From a virus, in IMG/VR virus record IMGVR_UViG_3300028414_000593, positions 1 to 29,866 of that record: a stretch of 29,866 nt of DNA. One strand, written 5' to 3'. Under the pieces are notes generated by a model. It made no database searches, was not told the origin of the DNA, and worked only from the letters and a program-made list of their open reading frames with translations. Of the stretch, positions 1 through 6,117 are shown one piece after another (the first letter of the stretch is position 1; every line of letters starts with the position of its first letter). The position numbers and the translations under genes were made by a program.

Positions 1-163
1 TGTCTATTACATACTGTGTTGTTTTTAACGGTCCTAACCAGCCTGCTTCTTCGCATATATCTTTCGTATATGTTTCCCACGTGCTATATAACTTTATTTG
101 TTCGTTTGCATCATCAAAGCCGTTGTTATAACTATCACCTAAATTTTGTTTTAGATTACTCAT
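1..163 (-). CDS. Unknown protein, N-terminal part (runs off window)
   Basis: An open frame begins at an ATG at 163 and continues without a stop to the window edge, giving 54 residues of the N-terminus. The start overlaps the last 8 bases of the ANL-enzyme gene (ATGAGTAA), the tight spacing of co-translated genes, so it is very likely expressed from the same transcript. The visible part is hydrophilic and rich in Asn, Asp, Lys and aromatic residues (it begins MSNLKQNLGD and contains EEAGWLGPLK). It has no signal peptide or membrane segment. I do not recognise the family. Its position suggests that it works with the adenylating enzyme, perhaps as acceptor or next enzyme, but nothing seen in the sequence proves this. 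Confidence 0.6.
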   Translation of the reverse strand, partial: MSNLKQNLGDSYNNGFDDANEQIKLYSTWETYTKDICEEAGWLGPLKTTQYVID

Positions 164-1544
164 CTTTAATCCATTCTGGGTTATCATTTAATGTATTATA
201 CATATTTACTCGACTTACCTTTGGTATACACGCAGCTTGTCCTAATACTGCGATTGTATCTGTTAATCTTGTATATTTTACTGGACATTTAAAAGATTGC
301 ATTTTACTTTTGCACCATTCTTTTAATTCTGCTGGACTTATATCTCCACTGTATATGCATGCAGGAACAAAGTGTAATTTATCATCTGGCTGTGGATAAA
401 CATATACTTCCTTCACATTAGGATGCTGTGACATAACATGTTCTACTTCGAATGGATATACTTTGCCTCCGCCACGCACAATAATAAGTTCGTTTGCTCT
501 ACCTTTTAGTATCCAATCTCCATTACTGTCTATTTCAGCTATATCTCCTGTATCCCACCAATCACCATCTGGTGTCATGGGACCTCTAAATTCAATAGTG
601 CTATTTTCATTTGACAGTCTATATTCGGCACCAGCATTAACAAGACACTGTATTGGCTTACCTATTGTATCAAAGTTATTGCTGTAATTAACAAGTGTCA
701 TTCCTGTTGCAGCGTCTCCATATCCACATATCCAATTACTATGTCCAAAGAAGTTTTCAAACTCTTCCTTTTGTCCATCAATAAGTTTTGCACCACTGTA
801 TTCAAACACTTTAATATTATGACCACCATTATCACCACTGTCTATTACTTTTTGCCATGCTAAAGGAAAGCCTGCTAACCATGTGGGTTTTACCCATTTA
901 CATGCTTCTGTGTATTCACTTTGTTTATCAATAAGATGCACATGACCGCCTTTGGCAATAGTTGTAAATGTAACTTCTTGTCCCCACCCAATGTAAGGTG
1001 CCATTGCATTTATTGTTTTGTTTGTTTCTGGGTTACGATACCATTTGTTTCCACGTTCACGATAATAGTGTGTTACATCTTGACTAGTGCCATAATTATT
1101 TTCATCTAATTCATATGGAACTGGATAGCTTTTTGTCCAGCCATATGGGTGACTTGTGCCACTACTATAGTAAAGCATTATTTCTTTATCAAGAACTGTG
1201 CTTTTCTCATAATGTAAATGTTCTAACTTTACTGTACCATCTGTGTTAACATGCACAATAGCATTACTGTTATTTGAATCTAATCTAAAACGCCATTCGT
1301 CTTCAGTGCCGCCATATGGTAATGTGGTTGCACACATATCAAGTGCCGCAGCGAATAGATACAAATACGTATGCACTGAATTTATTCCTACTACACTAAT
1401 TCTATGTCCTGCATGATATCCATTTTGTTTATACCACGCATTAATTTTGTGTATTTCTGTTATAAATTCATTGTAAGTTAGTTTTGTATTTTTGTCACTG
1501 ATAGCTAATTGATCAGACGGTATTAGTAAATGATATGGTCTCAT
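156..1544 (-). CDS. ANL-superfamily AMP-forming acyl-CoA synthetase/ligase-like enzyme
   Basis: A 462-residue adenylate-forming enzyme. Enzymes of this family activate a carboxylate as an acyl-AMP and usually pass it to CoA or a carrier thiol. The core motifs are in order: the phosphate loop YYSSGTSHPYGWTK (125-138), YSGAKL (249-254), the adenine-site GYGDAATG (274-281), WDTGD (330-334) whose Asp would bind ribose, the hinge GR (348-349), the GGGKVYPFEVE stretch (358-368) and a C-terminal PKVSR (441-445) whose Lys442 sits where the catalytic lysine belongs. It is somewhat shorter than typical 500-550-residue members, with a trimmed N-terminal domain, but looks intact. It starts at an ATG six bases after a -10 box, with no Shine-Dalgarno site. 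The preceding genes end in a terminator, so it heads its own unit. Substrate unknown. Such enzymes are uncommon in phages, so capture from a bacterium is likely. Confidence 0.85.
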   Translation of the reverse strand: MRPYHLLIPSDQLAISDKNTKLTYNEFITEIHKINAWYKQNGYHAGHRISVVGINSVHTYLYLFAAALDMCATTLPYGGTEDEWRFRLDSNNSNAIVHVNTDGTVKLEHLHYEKSTVLDKEIMLYYSSGTSHPYGWTKSYPVPYELDENNYGTSQDVTHYYRERGNKWYRNPETNKTINAMAPYIGWGQEVTFTTIAKGGHVHLIDKQSEYTEACKWVKPTWLAGFPLAWQKVIDSGDNGGHNIKVFEYSGAKLIDGQKEEFENFFGHSNWICGYGDAATGMTLVNYSNNFDTIGKPIQCLVNAGAEYRLSNENSTIEFRGPMTPDGDWWDTGDIAEIDSNGDWILKGRANELIIVRGGGKVYPFEVEHVMSQHPNVKEVYVYPQPDDKLHFVPACIYSGDISPAELKEWCKSKMQSFKCPVKYTRLTDTIAVLGQAACIPKVSRVNMYNTLNDNPEWIKDE

Positions 1545-1550
1545 GTTTAT

Positions 1551-1579
1551 AGTATATAATAGTAGTATTTATTTGTCAA
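1551..1579 (-). promoter_or_regulatory. Sigma70-type promoter of the ANL gene, leaderless geometry
   Basis: Minus-strand TTGACA (1574-1579), 17-nt spacer, TATACT (1551-1556), then ATAAAC and the ATG at 1544. Initiation 6-8 bases after the -10 box would begin the RNA at or next to the start codon. The spacer also contains AATAAATA (1566-1573), one mismatch from the T4 late consensus, so late expression is possible as well. Confidence 0.75.
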
Positions 1580-1580
1580 T

Positions 1581-1617
1581 ATAAAACTAAATAAAAACCC
1601 AGCACTAAGGCTGGGTT
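1581..1617 (-). terminator. Rho-independent terminator after the tRNA operon
   Basis: On the minus strand the perfect 8-bp stem AACCCAGC/GCTGGGTT (1610-1617 with 1596-1603) encloses a 6-nt loop and runs into TTTTTATTT. It lies just downstream of tRNA-Ala and just before the ANL promoter, closing the 2.8-1.6 kb unit. Confidence 0.85.
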
Positions 1618-1622
1618 GATAA

Positions 1623-1698
1623 TGGTGGAGCTGATAGGGATCGAACCTACGACCTACTGGTTGCAAACCAGTCGCTCTCCCAACTGAGCTACAGCCCC
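1623..1698 (-). tRNA. tRNA-Ala (anticodon UGC)
   Basis: A complete 76-nt cloverleaf including an encoded 3' CCA. The acceptor GGGGCTG pairs with CAGCTCC, giving a G3.U70 wobble, the classic identity element for alanyl-tRNA synthetase, with discriminator A73. The anticodon arm is ACTGG-TTTGCAA-CCAGT and the T arm carries GGTTCGATCC. UGC reads GCA and, with wobble, other Ala codons. It lies 99 nt after tRNA-Thr and before a terminator. A perfect TATAAATA at 1710-1717 just upstream could give separate late expression. Confidence 0.96.
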
Positions 1699-1709
1699 AT
1701 GTCTCTTTA

Positions 1710-1717
1710 TATTTATA
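1710..1717 (-). promoter_or_regulatory. Candidate T4-type late promoter, TATAAATA
   Basis: An exact match to the T4 late -10 octamer lies 11 bases upstream of tRNA-Ala. Initiation about 6 nt downstream would start the RNA next to the tRNA 5' end. An 8-bp motif in AT-rich DNA can occur by chance. Confidence 0.4.
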
Positions 1718-1752
1718 CTTATTAAATTGTTTCTCTTTTGTATTTCCGTTTT

Positions 1753-1786
1753 AAGGCATTTTGCAGCCCGGCAGTCCAATCGCCTT
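1753..1786 (-). other. Imperfect hairpin between the two tRNAs
   Basis: On the minus strand AAGGC (1782-1786) pairs with GCCTT (1753-1757), and beyond a bulged G three more ATT/AAT pairs extend the stem. The loop of about 17 nt is notably GC-rich for this genome. It has no U-tract, so it is not an obvious terminator. It could be a processing signal between the tRNAs or a remnant of a lost tRNA. Confidence 0.3.
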
Positions 1787-1797
1787 TTCTTTATATC

Positions 1798-1873
1798 TGG
1801 TGCCGGTAACAGGATTCGAACTTGTGACCTACTGATTACAAATCAGTTGCTCTACCAACTGAGCTATACCGGC
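1798..1873 (-). tRNA. tRNA-Thr (anticodon UGU)
   Basis: A complete 76-nt cloverleaf with encoded CCA. The acceptor stem GCCGGTA/TACCGGC is perfect, the D arm has TAGCTCAGTTGGTAGAGC, the anticodon arm is ACTGA-TTTGTAA-TCAGT and the T arm is AAGTTCGAATC. It starts 20 bases after the stop of the glycine-zipper gene and probably shares its transcript. UGU reads ACA and, with wobble, other Thr codons. Confidence 0.96.
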
Positions 1874-1890
1874 ATATTCTTTCTACTTTT

Positions 1891-1898
1891 TATTTATC
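1891..1898 (-). promoter_or_regulatory. Possible late promoter before tRNA-Thr
   Basis: Minus-strand GATAAATA, 7 of 8 to the T4 late octamer, overlaps the end of the upstream gene 18 bases before tRNA-Thr. A weak call on sequence alone, strengthened slightly by the matching element before tRNA-Ala. Confidence 0.3.
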
Positions 1899-2445
1899 TA
1901 TATACATCTGTGATTGAATAATCAACACTTACGAATACTTTTTCGTTAATTGAATATTTTGTTTCACTTGTAAATGTATACACTTCTTTCCTTGTGTTTT
2001 GTCTACTTCCCATACTAGGCATTTTAACTGTTACTTTGTATGTTGTAGGCCCAGGTTTTGTAGTTATTCTATTTCTAAGTTCACATTGTTCTACTTGTTT
2101 GTATCCAACGATAGTTTGTTGTCCGCCTTTTTTATTGGCAAAGTCTGCCCCTAAAATTGCACCTAGTATAGTTGCAGCATCTTGTCCTTTACCACCGCCT
2201 ACTTGGTTACCTAGTATACCACCAATAATTGCACCACCTAATACTTCACCTGTTTGTGCTTTACCAGTATTTCCATAAATTGGAACATCTACTATTTTAC
2301 ATGTTCTAATGGGTGTAGTTACTTGTACTTCTGAATATTGTGGTACAACTTTTATTACAACTGCATCTAGTTGTACTGTACCAGCAATTGCCGAGTTGGC
2401 TAATAGTATCGCTGTTGCTATAATAAAATATTTAATCTTGTTCAT
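1894..2445 (-). CDS. Secreted glycine-zipper (2TM) protein
   Basis: A 183-residue exported protein. Residues 1-21 form a signal peptide with basic start MNKIK, a hydrophobic core and ANSAIA before the likely cleavage at Gly22. There is no lipobox cysteine. Residues 66-103 form a glycine zipper with repeated GxxxG steps (GEVLGGAIIGGILGNQ and ILGAILGADF), the pattern of the Rick_17kDa_Anti/glycine-zipper 2TM family of bacterial envelope proteins. Cys49 and Cys121 flank it and may form a disulfide, and the C-terminal part is beta-rich, as in bacterial members. The ATG at 2445 is chosen because AGGAG lies at proper spacing and the signal peptide begins there; the frame is open further upstream. 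Likely acquired from a bacterium. A role in the infected cell envelope, such as lysis or superinfection exclusion, is only a guess. Confidence 0.8.
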   Translation of the reverse strand: MNKIKYFIIATAILLANSAIAGTVQLDAVVIKVVPQYSEVQVTTPIRTCKIVDVPIYGNTGKAQTGEVLGGAIIGGILGNQVGGGKGQDAATILGAILGADFANKKGGQQTIVGYKQVEQCELRNRITTKPGPTTYKVTVKMPSMGSRQNTRKEVYTFTSETKYSINEKVFVSVDYSITDVYR

Positions 2446-2458
2446 AATAATCTCCTGG

Positions 2459-2746
2459 TTATTGTAGTTCGGGGAACATTTGTTTAACGTAATTCTTAAC
2501 AATCACTTCAGTGTCATTGTCTATTCCGTTAACTCGTACTCGTGGATTCTCTGTGCCAAATGTTTTAATTTCTTCTTTAGCAAGATGTAAAAGTTGTCGT
2601 TTATTCATTGTCTGTAAACTTTTTAAATCTATAGATTCGCCGACTAATGCGCTAAGAATATAGTCGCCAACATCTTCGTCACTAAGCGGAACTTCAATTT
2701 TAGCATTGATTCGCTTAACTCCATCTTTATATATTTGTGCTCTCAT
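2459..2746 (-). CDS. Conserved-looking small protein, unknown function
   Basis: A 95-residue hydrophilic protein of mixed charge, without signal peptide or membrane helix, beginning MRAQIYKDGV and ending KQMFPELQ. It is first in the operon that continues with the glycine-zipper gene (13 bases downstream) and the two tRNAs. A strong promoter ends 37 bases before its ATG. No clear Shine-Dalgarno site precedes the start. I do not recognise the family. It resembles the small early proteins that T4-like phages place next to promoters, but no motif gives a function. Confidence 0.7.
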   Translation of the reverse strand: MRAQIYKDGVKRINAKIEVPLSDEDVGDYILSALVGESIDLKSLQTMNKRQLLHLAKEEIKTFGTENPRVRVNGIDNDTEVIVKNYVKQMFPELQ

Positions 2747-2783
2747 GTTTATACCGATTTTCTTTTATAGTCCAATTATATAT

Positions 2784-2812
2784 AATATAACAGTAAGATA
2801 TGGTTTTGTCAA
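2784..2812 (-). promoter_or_regulatory. Sigma70-type promoter with conserved spacer motif
   Basis: Minus-strand TTGACA (2807-2812), 17-nt spacer, TATATT (2784-2789). The spacer ends ATCTTACTGT and the -35 box is preceded by GG, shared with the promoters at 28782-28810 and 29203-29231. Only one half-site (TCTTAC, 2793-2798) of the inverted repeat seen there is intact. It drives the 95-residue gene, the glycine-zipper gene and the tRNAs. Confidence 0.8.
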
Positions 2813-2840
2813 CCGAAATGTCTTGTTTTTTTAGATTTTT

Positions 2841-4130
2841 TTACGACCAGGACTGATCTACGGCAGATCTTACCCAAATTGCAGTAGATCCATCATAATC
2901 TGCATTTGCTATGTATATATGCGACGAGTCAGATGCAATATCACCTTTTTTGTCGCCTGGCGTTCCTATGGTTGAATTAGGAACTGTTTTTCTAACCATT
3001 GGGTTAGGATTAGTTAAATTTGTTGTTGTAATTGGTGAACTATTGCTTACGATTCCACTTTCTGCTAATCCAGTTATTCCGGGATCAGTTGATGCAGATG
3101 GTGGTGCGCCTGCGCTTTTTTCCACTACATTGTTAGGTGATGCTGTGTATGATTCAATTACTCCACAATAGTCATAATTTGGTGTTCTTTCAACTGTGTT
3201 TACTGTAGGTAAATCTTCTGATGCAAGTTGTCCAAGCATTTTTGGTTCCAATAGATATTCAAATATGTTCTTATTTTCAGGACCAACCTTATAGCCACTT
3301 AGGCTTGAATAAGCTGATTTTAATCCACCTGCTACTTGTTGTGCATGTGATAATGTAAGTGTACTTGTGTCAATTGCTGTTCCAACACCTGTGTGCGTTG
3401 ACGATTCTGTTCCTGTTGTAAAAGAACTACCACCATTTGATTCTGTGCCACTAAAATTGTTTTCAAACTCTACTAGATTTTGCATGTCAGATGCAAACGC
3501 TTTTAATTCATTAGTTAATGAGTCAATTGTATTTGCAGGTGCATTAGCAATACTTCCAAATTCATCAATGATATCACCGAGTGACTTGAGTACTCCACCT
3601 TGGAATATTCCTGCATTAAATCCGCCGCCACTTGTACATCCTCCAACATCACTATCAAACATTGTACCTAGTTTATCAAGTAAATCTTTACCTGCGCCTA
3701 AATAGGACCCAAATAAATCTTCTAATACATTTGGAATTGGCTTTGGATTAATTGGTGTTCCACAAAAGTTAATCATATTAGCAATTGCGGCAAATTCTGC
3801 AATTGCGGCATTAAGTCTACCTAACACATTATCAATGTTTGTGTGTGCAATAAATTCATCTAATGCACCTTCGGCTTCTTGTAATGCTTTATATAGCTCT
3901 GGTGGAATTCCAGGAATTCCTAATAATCTGCCAATATTAATTTTCAAACATAATTGTAAATTAGGAAGTAAAATTCCATTACCAGCAAGTAAACTACAAA
4001 TAATTTCTCTTAAACTAAAACTAGTTGTTCTCGCTTCTACTTCGCCTGTGCCAACATCTATAGTAGTACTTGTAACTAAGTCTACATCAGTATTTTTTAA
4101 GTAGTTTGCTGCTGATTGAAAATCTGCCAT
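2841..4130 (-). CDS. Virion structural protein, probably baseplate or spike-associated
   Basis: A 429-residue protein starting in the same four bases where the PAAR gene ends (TAATG overlap). Residues about 45-210 are hydrophobic and Gly/Ala/Leu-rich without being clear membrane helices. The middle (about 230-265) is Ser/Thr/Gly-rich. The C-terminal 40 residues (GTPGDKKGDIA, then HIYIANADYDGSTAIWVRS, ending QSWS) look like a small beta module common at the ends of marine-phage tail fibre and baseplate proteins. Its position directly after the PAAR tip argues for a tail-tip or baseplate role and late expression. The exact T4 counterpart is not evident. Confidence 0.65.
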   Translation of the reverse strand: MADFQSAANYLKNTDVDLVTSTTIDVGTGEVEARTTSFSLREIICSLLAGNGILLPNLQLCLKINIGRLLGIPGIPPELYKALQEAEGALDEFIAHTNIDNVLGRLNAAIAEFAAIANMINFCGTPINPKPIPNVLEDLFGSYLGAGKDLLDKLGTMFDSDVGGCTSGGGFNAGIFQGGVLKSLGDIIDEFGSIANAPANTIDSLTNELKAFASDMQNLVEFENNFSGTESNGGSSFTTGTESSTHTGVGTAIDTSTLTLSHAQQVAGGLKSAYSSLSGYKVGPENKNIFEYLLEPKMLGQLASEDLPTVNTVERTPNYDYCGVIESYTASPNNVVEKSAGAPPSASTDPGITGLAESGIVSNSSPITTTNLTNPNPMVRKTVPNSTIGTPGDKKGDIASDSSHIYIANADYDGSTAIWVRSAVDQSWS

Positions 4131-4423
4131 TACTCGCCGCCTATAGCTGTATTACCGCTACCGCTTGTTGCTTTTGGATTACAATGATTGCCGCCTGGTA
4201 TTGGACATTTGCTATCTCTCTTTGCACTATTACCTACAATAACTACAAGTTTATTATTCACATATACATTTGGATTTGCTGCTTCTAGTTCACCACCGCC
4301 GTGACTGTTTGGATCTACGTCAACACTACATAATTTGTTATTGACATAGACTGTGGTTTGGCCTGCAACTTCAGTTGAGGCTCCACATGCACGACTATCT
4401 GTATTTCTGTGAACTGCTGCCAT
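4130..4423 (-). CDS. PAAR-repeat tail spike tip protein (T4 gp5.4-like)
   Basis: A 97-residue PAAR-type protein, the same length class as T4 gp5.4. These proteins fold as small beta cones that cap the central spike of contractile tails and bind one metal ion. Two PAAR-like repeats are visible, VYVNNKLCSVDVD near 25-37 and VYVNNKLVVIVGN near 53-65, with a HGGG element and a C-terminal cluster CPIPGGNHCN whose Cys and His residues could hold the zinc or iron. It starts 1 base after the Sm-like gene ends. A perfect late octamer at 4511-4518, inside the upstream gene, could supply late transcription apart from the early ribonucleotide reductase genes. Confidence 0.85.
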   Translation of the reverse strand: MAAVHRNTDSRACGASTEVAGQTTVYVNNKLCSVDVDPNSHGGGELEAANPNVYVNNKLVVIVGNSAKRDSKCPIPGGNHCNPKATSGSGNTAIGGE

Positions 4424-4424
4424 A

Positions 4425-4721
4425 TTATGCTTTTGCTAACTGTATACCTGTTGTTTGTTGAATATATGTTGAGCTGGCGTCTTTCGCAGACTTAACTACA
4501 CATATAATACTATTTATATTCAAACGCACTTTAGCATCTGGGCTAACTGTGAACATAAATGGTGATAAGCCTACGCCTTGTTCTGCTGCTACTAAAATAA
4601 GTGGTTTGTTTAGTGAAATGTGTGTTGCTGTTTCTTCTTCAAGTTTCGCAATCATTTCTTCGCCACTGCTTAGTTTGATACTTACTATATCCCCTACTTT
4701 GTAAGGTGCTTCAATAATCAT
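4425..4721 (-). CDS. Small Sm/Lsm-like beta-barrel protein
   Basis: A 98-residue protein whose first 45 residues (GDIVSIKLSSGEEMIAKLEE followed by NKPLIL) follow the Sm1 pattern of V.I.L..GE...A.L, typical of five-stranded Sm-like barrels. The second half (VRLNINSIICVVKSAKD) could supply the Sm2-like strands. Sm-like folds often bind RNA or form rings, but here the fold is an inference from spacing only. The start overlaps the end of the glutaredoxin gene by four bases (ATGA). It lies between nucleotide-metabolism and tail genes, so either an early regulatory role or a structural one is possible. A late promoter for the next genes sits inside it. Confidence 0.65.
   Translation of the reverse strand: MIIEAPYKVGDIVSIKLSSGEEMIAKLEEETATHISLNKPLILVAAEQGVGLSPFMFTVSPDAKVRLNINSIICVVKSAKDASSTYIQQTTGIQLAKA
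4511..4518 (-). promoter_or_regulatory. Candidate late promoter TATAAATA for PAAR and baseplate genes
   Basis: An exact match to the T4 late octamer on the minus strand, inside the Sm-like gene and about 90 bases upstream of the PAAR ATG. It makes biological sense because early nrd genes and late tail genes otherwise share one run. Confidence 0.5.
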
Positions 4722-4975
4722 AATGTAAATCCTGTTCCGTTAAAATTAGTTGTTTCAATGTATGTTGTCAATTGATCATACCCGCCGATGTTTGTTCCAT
4801 TAATAAACACTTGTGGAAAGGTTCGAGCCGTTGGGGCAACTTCCATTAAATCTTCTCTTGTAAAATCTTTATCAAGCATTTTTGCTTCAAACTCGATATT
4901 CATTCTTTCAAGTAATGCCTTAGCCTTATCGCAATAAGGACAATGTGGCTTACTGTATACTACTACATTTGTCAT
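4718..4975 (-). CDS. Glutaredoxin
   Basis: An 85-residue glutaredoxin, a small thiol-disulfide oxidoreductase that would re-reduce the phage ribonucleotide reductase. The active site is CPYC (12-15) after the first beta strand (VVVYSKPH). The TFP (52-54) with the cis-proline loop and VFINGTNIGGYDQL (56-69) with the glutathione-binding GG complete the fold. The length is typical. Its ATG overlaps the nrdB stop by four bases (ATGA), and its stop overlaps the next ATG, so nrdA, nrdB and this gene form one translationally coupled set. Confidence 0.95.
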   Translation of the reverse strand: MTNVVVYSKPHCPYCDKAKALLERMNIEFEAKMLDKDFTREDLMEVAPTARTFPQVFINGTNIGGYDQLTTYIETTNFNGTGFTL

Positions 4976-6105
4976 AAACTAAATCCTTTAAATGTATCCT
5001 CGGATACGTCTTGTTTAACACCACCAACAACATAACTACTAATTTCAGTTTCTTGCGGAGCAACTTGTACTTCTGCGCCTGAAATCCATTTTTGTGTCCA
5101 TGGTAGTGGGTTTGCTTGTGATACAGTGTATGGTGACTTTAGTCCAACTGCGGTCATACGCTTTGATGCGATCCATTCAATATAATCACTTAGTAGCTGT
5201 GTGTTTAGTCCAATCATTGATCCATCTTTGAACAAGTATTCAGCCCATGCCTTTTCTTGATCTACTGCATCAACAAACATTTGGATACAATCAGCTTCTG
5301 TTTCTTTTGCAATCTTAATATAATCTGGGTCATCTTTTGGTAGAACCTTTAATAAAGATTGTGTAAATGCTAAGTGCAAGTTTTCATCACGTGCAATTAG
5401 TTTAATAATCTTAGCATTGCCTTCCATCTTTTTAAGTTCTGCAAATGCCCAAGAGCATGCGAAACTTACATAAAAACGAACGCCTTCTAAGATGTTAACA
5501 CTCATTAGTGTTTTGTATAGTAGCTTCTTCATTTCATACAAGTCTACTTCAACTGTTTTACCATTTACTTTGTGCTTACCAACACCTAGCAAATTATAAT
5601 AAGAAGATAAATCAATAAGCTGATCGTAGCATTCTGAAATGTCTCCAGCACAATCCATGATTTCTTCAATGTCCATCATTCCATCAAATACAATGCTTGG
5701 ATTAGAATAGATATTACGAATAATATGTGTATAACTACGTGAGTGAATTGTTTCACTGAATGTCCAAGTTTGAATCCATGCTTCTAATTCTGGTAAACAT
5801 GCAAGTGGACCAAATGCTTCACTTGGCGCACGGCCTTGTACACTATCTAAAAGAATTTGTCTTTTAAGATTACTTGTAAAAATATGCTGTTCGTGATCTG
5901 TTAATAGTTTAAAGTCATTTGAATCTTTAGTGACATCAACTTCTTCTGGACGCCAAAAGAATCCCAACTGCTTATCAGTTAGTTTATCAAACTGTTTATA
6001 CTTCATAGTGTCATAGCGTTGAATAGCTACTGCGCCGGCAGAATCTAAAAAAGCTAATGCCTTAGTGTGATCTGTTTTGTTGGCTGAATTAAATACTGAG
6101 CTCAT
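4972..6105 (-). CDS. nrdB: Class Ia ribonucleotide reductase, beta subunit
   Basis: A 377-residue small subunit of aerobic ribonucleotide reductase, which generates the tyrosyl radical used by NrdA to make dNTPs for phage replication. All diiron ligands and the radical tyrosine are present by comparison with E. coli NrdB: Asp87 (LLDSVQG), Glu118 and His121 (FSETIHSRSY), radical Tyr125, Glu207 (NILEGVRFY), Glu241 and His244 (ARDENLHL). The length matches bacterial and T4 NrdB, and there is no intron, unlike T4 nrdB. It lies 12 bases after nrdA with AAAGG before the ATG and overlaps the glutaredoxin gene. Confidence 0.97.
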   Translation of the reverse strand: MSSVFNSANKTDHTKALAFLDSAGAVAIQRYDTMKYKQFDKLTDKQLGFFWRPEEVDVTKDSNDFKLLTDHEQHIFTSNLKRQILLDSVQGRAPSEAFGPLACLPELEAWIQTWTFSETIHSRSYTHIIRNIYSNPSIVFDGMMDIEEIMDCAGDISECYDQLIDLSSYYNLLGVGKHKVNGKTVEVDLYEMKKLLYKTLMSVNILEGVRFYVSFACSWAFAELKKMEGNAKIIKLIARDENLHLAFTQSLLKVLPKDDPDYIKIAKETEADCIQMFVDAVDQEKAWAEYLFKDGSMIGLNTQLLSDYIEWIASKRMTAVGLKSPYTVSQANPLPWTQKWISGAEVQVAPQETEISSYVVGGVKQDVSEDTFKGFSL

Positions 6106-6117
6106 TTATATTACCTT

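Noticed and set aside
1727-1921. Plus-strand 64-residue open frame across the tRNA-Thr gene
   Set aside because: It is the antisense reading of a tRNA, a well-known source of false proteins, and has no start signal.
2821-2870. Possible terminator after the structural gene at 2841-4130
   Set aside because: The stem is short with a G.T pair and is followed on the minus strand by an A-rich, not T-rich, tract.
4425-4721. Hfq homologue
   Set aside because: The Sm1-like pattern is visible but the Hfq Sm2 signature (YKHA) is absent, so only an Sm-like fold is suggested.
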